From Synergistaceae bacterium (GTDB taxonomy: Bacteria; Synergistota; Synergistia; Synergistales; Aminobacteriaceae): 6,149 nt of DNA. Where the stretch lies: NCBI GenBank assembly GCA_017427625.1, contig JAFRSL010000245.1, positions 1-6,149 on the forward strand, given 5' to 3'. This document shows, piece by piece, positions 1-6,025 of this stretch (the stretch's first letter is position 1; every line of letters starts with the position of its first letter). The position numbers and the translations under genes are program-made. The notes under the pieces were generated by a model. It was not told the DNA's origin. It worked only from the letters and a program-made list of their open reading frames with translations, and made no database searches.

Positions 1-623
1 GCAGGTATGAAGTTCATCACGTCATCGAGTCTCGCCGAAGCTGTACCGAATGTCCCCATGCTCTCATAGCCCAGCATCGAGTCAAGCGTACTCGCCGCCT
101 TGAACAGCCATACACAAACACACGCTCCGTAATCTGGATCCAAAGCATTGCCGACAGCAGCAAAGAATATCACAGACATCACACCGTCAACAGAATTTTC
201 CGCGATCGTCTCAATTACAGCCCTGACGATCTCAGTCTCGTTGAGATTCGCTGTGTCACGTCCAACTACATAGGACAAGTACACACGCGCGCGCGCAATA
301 TCATGGGTGATTAGGGATTGGTATACCGGCCTGGTCTCGTCCTTGAGATCACGCCATGCAAGAGCTGAGTACAGCAAGTACACTTTCATAGCGATGTTGA
401 AGCCCGAAATGTAAAGCAAAATCCGCACAAAAAGCCCCGCAATCACAAGTGTGATAACCATTACAGCGAGGCCGATTAGAAAAGAGTTGACAAAATTGCG
501 TAACCTATTATAACAGAAATCTATTAAATTGCCGATTAGTCTTACAGGGTGTGGAAAGTTTCGGGGGTCTCCGAGTATCGCATCAAGTGCTACAGCCAGG
601 CAGAGTATAAGCGGAAATTCCAA
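1..623 (-). CDS. cbiB: Adenosylcobinamide-phosphate synthase CbiB/CobD, 3' end cut off by window edge
   Basis: Integral membrane enzyme of late cobalamin synthesis that joins the aminopropanol (phosphate) arm to adenosylcobyric acid, giving adenosylcobinamide (phosphate). I translated 207 whole codons without a stop; the family is usually about 310-320 residues, so about a third is missing beyond position 1. Family signatures run in order: LDAILGDP at residues 13-20, HPVRLIG at 25-31, a hydrophobic membrane span at about 48-72, LAWRDL at 88-93, VVGRDT at 119-124, ETIAENSVDGV at 138-148, TLDSMLGYE at 179-187, and SARLDDVMNFIPA at the edge. The start is TTG at 621-623, the first base after the upstream radical SAM stop and in the same frame; it is the only start giving the normal N-terminus. 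There is no strong ribosome binding site, so reinitiation is likely. One oddity is SVIFF after DGV, where I recall an AP-L-F type sequence. Identity is secure; activity is inferred. Confidence 0.95.
   Translation of the reverse strand, partial: MEFPLILCLAVALDAILGDPRNFPHPVRLIGNLIDFCYNRLRNFVNSFLIGLAVMVITLVIAGLFVRILLYISGFNIAMKVYLLYSALAWRDLKDETRPVYQSLITHDIARARVYLSYVVGRDTANLNETEIVRAVIETIAENSVDGVMSVIFFAAVGNALDPDYGACVCVWLFKAASTLDSMLGYESMGTFGTASARLDDVMNFIP
487..514 (+). promoter_or_regulatory. Possible antisense promoter inside cbiB
   Basis: The plus strand has a perfect -35 TTGACA at 487-492, a 16-base spacer, and TATAAC at 509-514 (five of six -10 matches). A transcript would start near 520 and run against the start of cbiB and the end of the radical SAM gene. 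No plausible plus-strand gene lies downstream, so any product would be antisense RNA or noise. Confidence 0.25.
507..535 (-). promoter_or_regulatory. Possible internal promoter inside cbiB (sense direction)
   Basis: The minus strand carries TCGGCA (530-535; four of six matches to TTGACA), a 17-base spacer, and TATAAT (507-512) preceded by TG one base upstream, an extended -10. It lies in cbiB codons of an AT-rich patch, so it may be coincidence. If active it would transcribe downstream cobalamin genes beyond the window. Confidence 0.25.
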
Positions 624-2384
624 TTAATTTTTCACGCACCCAATTCCGCAGGCAGCGCATCCACTCCGGCAATCCTGCGTCAATTCGCCCCTGTATGCCC
701 TGTGCCGCTCGTTGAGGAGAAATCTCTTGCTCACGCCAACGTTCACGAAGTCCCAAGGAAGTGCCTCTGCTTCGTCACGTTCGCGCGTATAATTCTCAGG
801 GTCAACACCGCAATGCTCAAACGCCTCAAGCCACCGTTGAAGGTCGAAATGCTCCGTCCAGTTGTCGAAACCTGCTCCAGTCTCCCATGCCCGGAAAATT
901 ACATCGCCTGTCCTCCTGTCTCCCCGTGAAAGTACACCCTCCAGGAATGTCTGTTCAGGCTCGTGGTAATTCACTGAGATATTGCGGTCGTGAACCTGCG
1001 ATTTTATTCGGCGGCCTTTCTCGCGCAATTCATCTATTGAGTTCTGACGTTCCCATTGGAAGGGAGTATGAGCTTTGGGGACAAATCCGGATACTGATAC
1101 GCTCACTGTGGCGCGCTTACGTCCCATCGAACGGGCGAGTTTTAGGGTTGAATGCGAGATTTCGGCGATTGCGTCAAGGTCGTCATCGGTCTCTGTCGGC
1201 AACCCCATCATGAAGTACAGTTTCACTCTCTCCCAGCCCCGCGAGAATATTTCTTTGAGGCAACCCGTAATCATATCCTCTGTGATCCCTTTGTTGATTA
1301 CATCTCGGAGGCGTTGAGTTCCGGCTTCGGGCGCGAAGGTTATACCGCCATGCTTTGAGCGCAATCCCTCCAGTTTTTCGGCAAGTCCAACGGAAAATCC
1401 ATCCATTCTTAGGCTCGGAAGGCTAAGTTTCGAGTGCCTTTCGTTGAGCAATGGGGACAGATCGTCAATCAGCGTCTCAATCCCCGAATAATCGCATGAT
1501 GCTAAGGAAAGCAATCCGGCTTCCTCCCAGCCTGTTGACGATATTATGTCCATGATTGACTTTGCGGCCTCAGATTCGGGACGCTCTCGGACTGGACGGT
1601 TCACCATTCCAGCCTGGCAGAATCGGCAGCCCCTTCCACAGCCACGAAACAGCTCAACTGCCGCCCGGTCATGTACTATGCTCACGCTCGGCACTATCAT
1701 TGACGAAAGCGTGAAGAAGTCCTCTGAGTATTGGCGCTCGATTACTCCGCCAGAATAGCACGATGGCACGTAAAATCCCGGCAACTCAGCGACAGCCTTC
1801 AGTACCTCATCGCGGGGACGGCCTCTCATTCCTTCAACGACGGGCAACAGAGAGGGCAGCAACGCTTCAGCCTCACCTACCCCGAAAACGTCAATGAATC
1901 TCTCAAGGACTGCAGGGGTGTACGCTCCGTAACCTCCAGCGATTACAATGGGTGAATTTTCGTCTCTCGCACAATTAAGAACGCTCACTCCCGATAACAG
2001 TAACATGCTCAAAATGTTTGTGTAGCTCGTCTCGTGAGGCAGTGTGAACGCAAGAACGTCGAAGTCCTTTACGGGGCGTTTATGCTCGGTTGATGTTAGG
2101 GGGATATTTCGGGACAGCATCAATTCCTGCATGTCCGGCCATGGGCAGTATACACGGTCGGCTAGATAATTCTCACGCTGGATTAACGCCTCGATTATCT
2201 GGAAGCCGTAATAGCTCATTCCAGTCTCATAAACATCTGGGAACGCTAGGCATACTCGGAGCTTTGCGTCGTCCCACGAGATTTTTGCTGACGGTCTCCA
2301 TTCACTGCCGCAGTAGCGTGACGGCCTCGAGACCTGCGACATTAACGCCCATTCTGGATTATTGAACTCGTCGAACTCTATCAT
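624..2384 (-). CDS. TIGR03960-type radical SAM protein with B12-binding-like N-terminal region
   Basis: A 586-residue protein of the radical SAM superfamily; the reaction and substrate of this family are not known to me. The N-terminus has the family hallmark SRPSRY at about 19-24. Residues about 40-200 form a Rossmann-like region resembling a cobalamin-binding domain (FPDVYETGMSYYG at 48-60), but without the classical DxHxxG histidine. The radical SAM core follows, with the CxxxCxxC cluster motif at C249, C253 and C256 (RGCGRGCRFCQAG), then FAPEAGTQRLR at 350-360 and YFMMGLPTET at 390-399. The C-terminus carries four cysteines, C572, C576, C579 and C583, possibly a second metal or cluster site. 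Length is near full for the family. The ATG overlaps the stop of the upstream acetyltransferase gene as ATGA, indicating coupled translation, and the Shine-Dalgarno match is poor. The stop TAA is directly followed by the TTG of cbiB. The usual partner, a DUF2344 (TIGR03936) protein, is not fused and not next in line. Confidence 0.9.
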   Translation of the reverse strand: MIEFDEFNNPEWALMSQVSRPSRYCGSEWRPSAKISWDDAKLRVCLAFPDVYETGMSYYGFQIIEALIQRENYLADRVYCPWPDMQELMLSRNIPLTSTEHKRPVKDFDVLAFTLPHETSYTNILSMLLLSGVSVLNCARDENSPIVIAGGYGAYTPAVLERFIDVFGVGEAEALLPSLLPVVEGMRGRPRDEVLKAVAELPGFYVPSCYSGGVIERQYSEDFFTLSSMIVPSVSIVHDRAAVELFRGCGRGCRFCQAGMVNRPVRERPESEAAKSIMDIISSTGWEEAGLLSLASCDYSGIETLIDDLSPLLNERHSKLSLPSLRMDGFSVGLAEKLEGLRSKHGGITFAPEAGTQRLRDVINKGITEDMITGCLKEIFSRGWERVKLYFMMGLPTETDDDLDAIAEISHSTLKLARSMGRKRATVSVSVSGFVPKAHTPFQWERQNSIDELREKGRRIKSQVHDRNISVNYHEPEQTFLEGVLSRGDRRTGDVIFRAWETGAGFDNWTEHFDLQRWLEAFEHCGVDPENYTRERDEAEALPWDFVNVGVSKRFLLNERHRAYRGELTQDCRSGCAACGIGCVKN

Positions 2385-2989
2385 AGCTGGCCGGGTAATA
2401 CTTTCTTCTCTTTGACTGGGAATTTAGCATCAAACGCCTCGAAGTCTTCAGGGTTTCTTTCCGCGACAAAGTAGCACTCTGGCGGCGAGTATTCACCCGT
2501 TATGCCGTCAAGATAGCCTGCTGTAAGCTCCTTGCAAAGAAAGAACGGCGCGTCAGGTACTCCGTGATAGCGCAGTCCGAAGTTGCTCGCGCATGTGAAG
2601 CCGCTTTTACCGTAGAAGCCAATATTACCCTCGAAGCATACAGCTCCTATGCCGAGTTTTCTTGCCTCATTGAGTGAGTAGTCAAGCAACATTTTCCCGT
2701 AACCTCTGCGCTGATACTCCGGTGAAATGCAGATCGGTCCCATCGCGGAGACCGGGATATTCCGTCCATCATCGGCTTTGATATTTGCACGGACAAAAAC
2801 GTTTTGGCCGATTATCTTCCCGTCATCCTCCATCACAAAATCAAGCTCGGAAATGAAGTCAGGATACTTTCTCATATGATGAAGTACATAATGCTCCGTG
2901 CAACCGGGACGGTAGACGTTCCAGAAAGCATTGCGGACTAAGTTCTCGACAGCTCGGTAATCTCTCTCTTCTTCTCTGCGTATTAACAT
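2381..2989 (-). CDS. GNAT family N-acetyltransferase, YhbS-like
   Basis: A 202-residue predicted cytoplasmic acetyltransferase that would use acetyl-CoA; the acceptor is unknown. The N-terminus IRREEERDYRAVENLVRNAF followed by W23 and PGC at 28-30 matches the YhbS-like (COG3153) group. The acetyl-CoA binding motif A is ISPEYQRRGYGKMLL at 88-102, with the pyrophosphate loop Q93-R94-R95-G96-Y97-G98-K99. FYGKSGF at 125-131 is the motif B region typical of these enzymes. The C-terminal part (about 145-202) is less conserved and probably shapes the substrate site. The start ATG is supported by the best ribosome binding site in the window, four bases upstream, which overlaps the rodA stop. The gene ends by overlapping the radical SAM start (ATGA). 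Its place in a shape and division operon does not reveal its substrate; a small molecule or a protein N-terminus are both possible. The family call is firm, the role is open. Confidence 0.88.
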   Translation of the reverse strand: MLIRREEERDYRAVENLVRNAFWNVYRPGCTEHYVLHHMRKYPDFISELDFVMEDDGKIIGQNVFVRANIKADDGRNIPVSAMGPICISPEYQRRGYGKMLLDYSLNEARKLGIGAVCFEGNIGFYGKSGFTCASNFGLRYHGVPDAPFFLCKELTAGYLDGITGEYSPPECYFVAERNPEDFEAFDAKFPVKEKKVLPGQL

Positions 2990-2993
2990 AGTT

Positions 2994-3000
2994 CCTCCCT
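2994..3000 (-). promoter_or_regulatory. Strong ribosome binding site of the GNAT gene, overlapping the rodA stop
   Basis: On the minus strand the junction reads TAGGGAGGAACTATG. The rodA stop TAG (2999-3001) runs into AGGGAGG, with four bases before the acetyltransferase ATG at 2987-2989. This is the closest match to the anti-Shine-Dalgarno sequence seen here and fixes the start. It lets the gene be translated independently of rodA, although termination on rodA would happen on the same site. Confidence 0.8.
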
Positions 3001-4114
3001 AAAATCTGTGCCTCAATCCTGCGTCCTCAACATGTATGCTCGCTACTAATCCCAGCGCGATGAAAGTTGCAAGAAGCGAACTGCCTCCATAACTCAAAAA
3101 CGGCAATGGAAGCCCCGTAATCGGCAAAAGCCCTATGCTCATTCCCATGCTCTCGCACATCTGGAACCATAGCCACGACGCTACCCCTGCAACAAGTATC
3201 TTACAGCGACGCTCCTTGCTCCTTATTCCGGCTATCACTATTCTGTACAGTAAGACAGCAAACAGCGTAATCAATACCATGTTGCCGATGAAGCCAAATT
3301 CCTCACTGAATACGCTGAAAATGAAATCTGTGTGCGGCTCAGGAAGAAATTTCAGCTTGCTCTGCGTTCCCATCATGAAGCCCTTTCCTGATACCCCGCC
3401 TGAACCTACCGCTATCCTCGACTGTATAACGTTGTAGCCCGCGCCTAATGGGTCTCTCATTGGGTCAATGAATACGAGTATCCTGTTCTTCTGGTAATCC
3501 TTCAGCACGAAGAGAAAAAGCACCGGTATCGCCGAAAGTCCAAGCCCTACAAGTCCGCCCAAATACTTCATCGGTGTCCCGGCCGCAAGAAGCATTCCGA
3601 ACGAGATCACCAAGTAAACCAGCGCACTACCTGCATCGGGCTGTATTAGCACCAGAAATACGGGCAGCATTATCACGCCCAGGCACATCATGAAAGTCTT
3701 GAAGTCCAGCGGTGGATAGCGGCTCAGGAATTTCGACATCATAAGGATTATTGAGACCTTCGCAAATTCTGACGGCTGAAATCTCACGCTCCCGAATCCA
3801 AGCCATGACTGCGCTCCGTTAACCTTCGGCGCAAACAGAGTCAGCAATAGGAACAATAGCATCAGGAAATACAGCGGATATGCTCCCTCAAGTAGCTTGT
3901 GATGCCCCACAATCATAATCAGAAGCATAGCTATCACGCTCACTGCAAGCCATGCTGCCTGTCGGAAAGCAAAATCGAAGCCGCGCCCTGCAGTCCCAGC
4001 AGCTGCACTGTATATGCAGAATACCCCCCACATTGACAGCGCAAGAGCGCAAATTAGCATTAGCCTGTCAGTGAGGGATAAATCTTCCTTCAATGAAGCC
4101 CAGAATGATTGCAT
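2999..4114 (-). CDS. rodA: Peptidoglycan glycosyltransferase RodA (SEDS family)
   Basis: Polytopic inner membrane protein that polymerises lipid II into glycan strands for side-wall growth, working with PBP2 (the tail of whose gene lies upstream). At 371 residues it is normal for the family. Visible features are multiple hydrophobic segments from about residue 17 onward; the SEDS signature W104 to K119 with VRFQPSEFAK at 110-119; QPDAGSALV at 158-166; and GTQSKLKFLPEPHTDFIF at 249-266, whose D263 corresponds to the catalytic aspartate of the large extracytoplasmic loop (D262 in E. coli RodA). The C-terminal PFLSYGGSSLLATF at 338-351 is also conserved. Rod rather than FtsW identity is supported by the FLPE-HTDFIF wording and by the neighbours. 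The ATG lies one base after the minE stop (TAAGATG) with no good Shine-Dalgarno sequence, so translation probably depends on minE. Confidence 0.96.
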   Translation of the reverse strand: MQSFWASLKEDLSLTDRLMLICALALSMWGVFCIYSAAAGTAGRGFDFAFRQAAWLAVSVIAMLLIMIVGHHKLLEGAYPLYFLMLLFLLLTLFAPKVNGAQSWLGFGSVRFQPSEFAKVSIILMMSKFLSRYPPLDFKTFMMCLGVIMLPVFLVLIQPDAGSALVYLVISFGMLLAAGTPMKYLGGLVGLGLSAIPVLFLFVLKDYQKNRILVFIDPMRDPLGAGYNVIQSRIAVGSGGVSGKGFMMGTQSKLKFLPEPHTDFIFSVFSEEFGFIGNMVLITLFAVLLYRIVIAGIRSKERRCKILVAGVASWLWFQMCESMGMSIGLLPITGLPLPFLSYGGSSLLATFIALGLVASIHVEDAGLRHRF

Positions 4115-4115
4115 C

Positions 4116-4391
4116 TTAGAGATTGGCTACTTTTCCGCGCTTTATCCTCAGTATCGGAATGTTTGCTACCAGCGCTACCGCATCGTCATCATGGTCAAGG
4201 TTGATCTCTATCTTCTGCGTGTCGATGTCCATATACTTCGCCAGAATGTCAACTATCTCGTCCCTGAGATTATCGAGCAACTGCGGCGATATGTCCGTTC
4301 TGTCATGTATCAGCACTATCTTGAGGCGGTCTTTTGCCTTCTGGCCTGAACCGTCGTTGCCTCCTCCGAATATTTTTTTCAGGAAATCCAT
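4116..4391 (-). CDS. minE: Cell division topological specificity factor MinE
   Basis: A 91-residue protein, typical for MinE, which stimulates the ATPase of membrane-bound MinD and drives pole-to-pole oscillation that keeps the MinC inhibitor away from midcell. The first residues MDFLKKIFGG form a short amphipathic membrane-targeting helix. The MinD-contact segment AKDRLKIVLIHDR lies at 19-31. The dimerisation domain follows, with LLDNLRDEIVDILAKYMDID at 38-57 and the strand KIEINLD at 60-66. Translation starts at ATG, seven bases after an AGGTGA ribosome binding site that overlaps the minD stop. Codons 4-7 contain a run of seven A on the coding strand. Presence of MinE next to MinCD implies a dynamic, E. 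coli-type Min system rather than the static DivIVA/MinJ type. Confidence 0.96.
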   Translation of the reverse strand: MDFLKKIFGGGNDGSGQKAKDRLKIVLIHDRTDISPQLLDNLRDEIVDILAKYMDIDTQKIEINLDHDDDAVALVANIPILRIKRGKVANL

Positions 4392-4398
4392 GTATCAA

Positions 4399-4406
4399 TC
4401 ACCTCT
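4399..4406 (-). promoter_or_regulatory. minE ribosome binding site overlapping the minD stop
   Basis: The minus strand reads AGAGGTGA here, with the last three bases being the minD stop TGA (4399-4401). It ends seven bases before the minE ATG. Good spacing and overlap with the stop point to coupled synthesis of MinD and MinE, whose ratio matters for oscillation. Confidence 0.65.
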
Positions 4407-5214
4407 TGCGTTTGTTTCCCGAGAAGAAGCGTTTAATCGCACTCAAGAAGCCCCTCGTTGCATAGCTCTCCAAGTCCATCAACGGAACATCGCGTCCCAA
4501 TATCCTCTCGGCTATGTTCAAGTATGCGTGAGCCGCAGGGGAATCCAGCGTCATCGTCATGGGTTCGCCGTTGTTGGTTGAACGTATTACGCTCTCGTCC
4601 TCTGGCACTACACCGATCAGGTCGATCGAGAGAACGTCAAGAATGTCGTCCTTCGCAAGCATGTCGCCGTCTTGAACCATGTTGGGACGAAGACGGTTGA
4701 TGATTAGGCGGATTGGAGACTTCCCCATTGATTCGAGCATTCCGATTATGCGGTCAGCGTCTCTTACGGCGGGGATTTCTGGGGTCGTTACAACCAGGGC
4801 TTCATCTGCACCGGCGGCGGCGTTCTTGAAACCTCCCTCAATTCCAGCGGGGCAGTCGAGAAGTATGAAGTCGAAATCTGGTTTCATCTCCTCAACTAAC
4901 GCTACCATCTGCTCGGGATTTACGGCATCTTTCGTTCGGGTCTGGGCGGCTGGCAAAAGATATAAACCGGGAACGCGCTTGTCTTTTACGAGAGCTTGTG
5001 AGAGCTTGCAGGTCTTCTCGATAACGTCAATGAAGTTATAGACGACTCTGTTCTCCAGGCCCATTATGACATCAAGGTTACGCAGTCCTACATCGGCATC
5101 AATGGCCACAACTTTCTTCCCAAACTTCGCAAGGGCGGCGGCGATATTTGCGGTTGAGGTTGTTTTTCCGACCCCGCCCTTTCCTGAAGTCGTTACTATT
5201 ACACGTGCTGACAT
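4399..5214 (-). CDS. minD: Septum site-determining ATPase MinD
   Basis: A 271-residue ParA/MRP-type ATPase that binds membrane in the ATP form, recruits MinC to block FtsZ assembly, and is released by MinE. The deviant Walker A motif is GKGGVGKTT at 11-19, with signature lysine K12 and P-loop lysine K17. Switch I lies in IDADVGLRNLD at 38-48 (D39, D41). The Walker B/switch II region is LLDCPAGIEGG at 118-128. The C-terminal 17 residues, GFLSAIKRFFSGNKRKR, form the amphipathic, lysine- and arginine-rich membrane-targeting helix, so the protein is complete and should bind membrane. The ATG directly follows the minC stop (TAAATG). A GGAGGG sequence lies 13 bases upstream inside minC, which is longer than ideal spacing, so coupling with minC is likely. 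Confidence 0.97.
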   Translation of the reverse strand: MSARVIVTTSGKGGVGKTTSTANIAAALAKFGKKVVAIDADVGLRNLDVIMGLENRVVYNFIDVIEKTCKLSQALVKDKRVPGLYLLPAAQTRTKDAVNPEQMVALVEEMKPDFDFILLDCPAGIEGGFKNAAAGADEALVVTTPEIPAVRDADRIIGMLESMGKSPIRLIINRLRPNMVQDGDMLAKDDILDVLSIDLIGVVPEDESVIRSTNNGEPMTMTLDSPAAHAYLNIAERILGRDVPLMDLESYATRGFLSAIKRFFSGNKRKR

Positions 5215-5982
5215 TTAGATATTAGTACCCTCCTGTTCTAATTTTCGAGGCTGTAGAAATTTATTCTCGCGTATAACCGGCGTTCCGTCCTCAAGCGTAA
5301 TTAACACGGATTTACGCCAGCATGTTGTTGACTTAGGGTCGGCAAAACAGAGCTTGTTCGCGATCCTGACCTGAGGTGTCTCAAACTGCCCTGCCCATAC
5401 GAACACATCAGTCCTGCCGTAGCCTCCTGCGTGGACAACCCCGAGAAGTTTTCCCGCGACGATCACGCTTCCTCCGGCTACGATTTCCGCGCCCGGGTTC
5501 ATGTGTCCCCAGACTAGAACATCGCCCTCTGTGTCAACCTTATGGCCTGACCTCATTGAGCCGTATACTATCTTGAGGGCGGGAATGTGATTGTGTTCAT
5601 GGGAAGTTTCGGGGGATTCCGGCTTCTTTGCGTCAGAAAGATTCAGAGGCGGTTCTGTTACAGAGAGTCCGGCGGCTTTGAAGAGCTTTCGGGATTCCTC
5701 GCTTCCGGAAAGCCATGAGACAACACGGATTCCCTTTTCCCAGACTATGCTGTTGAGCATGTGAAGGATAAGTCTCCGCGAACATTCACGGCCGGAGAAA
5801 TCCAAGGCTACTCCCTGCTCTTCGGGGAGCTTGTACGCGCTCGGCGGGATTCGGACCAGGAGCTTAAGGAGTTCGTCCTCTGAAAGTGCTTCGGGAAGGT
5901 AGAACTTTATTCCGTAATGCGTTCGTTCCAGCTTGATTTGCGTCCCTGTCCTTCGTAATTTGTTCAGTAATGGTATCTTCAT
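5215..5982 (-). CDS. minC: Septum site-determining protein MinC
   Basis: Inhibitor of FtsZ ring assembly, brought to the membrane by MinD. The protein is 255 residues from the ATG chosen here. Numbering from a possible TTG start two codons upstream (5988), the N-terminal FtsZ-binding domain spans about 1-105 (IKFYLPEALSEDELL at 27-41). A variable, charged linker rich in P, E and H follows at about 110-135. The C-terminal beta-helix domain covers about 138-211, with VYGSMRSGHKV at 141-151, GDVLVWGHMNPGAEIVAGG at 155-173, LGVVHAGGYG at 182-191 and PQVRIAN at 205-211. A tail of some 45 residues follows the beta-helix. The conserved RSGQ loop that faces MinD reads RSGH here. ATG at 5982 is preferred over TTG because GAAG sits eight bases before it; the two differ by two residues. 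The gene appears to have its own promoter just upstream. Confidence 0.93.
   Translation of the reverse strand: MKIPLLNKLRRTGTQIKLERTHYGIKFYLPEALSEDELLKLLVRIPPSAYKLPEEQGVALDFSGRECSRRLILHMLNSIVWEKGIRVVSWLSGSEESRKLFKAAGLSVTEPPLNLSDAKKPESPETSHEHNHIPALKIVYGSMRSGHKVDTEGDVLVWGHMNPGAEIVAGGSVIVAGKLLGVVHAGGYGRTDVFVWAGQFETPQVRIANKLCFADPKSTTCWRKSVLITLEDGTPVIRENKFLQPRKLEQEGTNI
5228..5233 (-). promoter_or_regulatory. Candidate ribosome binding site for minD, inside the 3' end of minC
   Basis: The minus strand reads GGAGGG, 13 bases before the minD ATG. The match is strong but the spacing is long. Ribosomes finishing minC at the TAA that abuts the ATG could reinitiate directly, with this sequence holding the 30S subunit nearby. 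Confidence 0.4.
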
Positions 5983-6016
5983 CGTCAATTCTTCGTATCA
6001 AAAATTTGTATTGAGT

Positions 6017-6025
6017 ATTATATCA
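6017..6025 (-). promoter_or_regulatory. Extended -10 promoter motif for minC, sharing the mrdA stop codon
   Basis: The minus strand reads TGATATAAT, a perfect extended -10 (TGnTATAAT) whose TGA is the mrdA stop. No convincing -35 is found 16-18 bases upstream, which is tolerable for an extended -10 promoter of the housekeeping sigma factor. Transcription would begin near 6010, leaving about 28 bases of leader before the minC ATG at 5982. It would let minCDE and rodA be transcribed apart from mrdA. The motif is seen; its activity is inferred. Confidence 0.5.

Noticed and set aside
549..929. Plus-strand open frame of 126 codons near the candidate antisense promoter
   Set aside because: It starts at GTG without a good ribosome binding site, lies fully antisense to cbiB and the radical SAM gene, and its translation has no recognisable fold or motif.
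761..1213. Plus-strand open frame of 150 codons
   Set aside because: It is entirely antisense to the radical SAM gene, whose minus-strand translation shows conserved motifs throughout; the plus translation is low in meaningful pattern.
4373..4379. Run of seven A on the coding strand at minE codons 4-7, followed by GGAGGAGG, considered as a frameshift signal
   Set aside because: The run encodes the usual lysines of the MinE membrane helix, the full-length frame is intact, and the purine-rich block lies downstream of the run, unlike bacterial stimulators that sit upstream for this kind of shift.
4123..4581. Plus-strand open frame of 152 codons across minE and minD
   Set aside because: It is antisense to two clearly conserved genes and has no start signal or motif of its own.
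555..5616. A 12-base sequence AAGTTTCGGGGG present near 556 and again near 5605
   Set aside because: Only two copies, in unrelated coding frames and without flanking similarity; chance is a sufficient explanation.
5983..6022. Possible terminator between mrdA and minC
   Set aside because: The 40-base gap is AT-rich but contains no stem of useful length followed by a T run on the minus strand.
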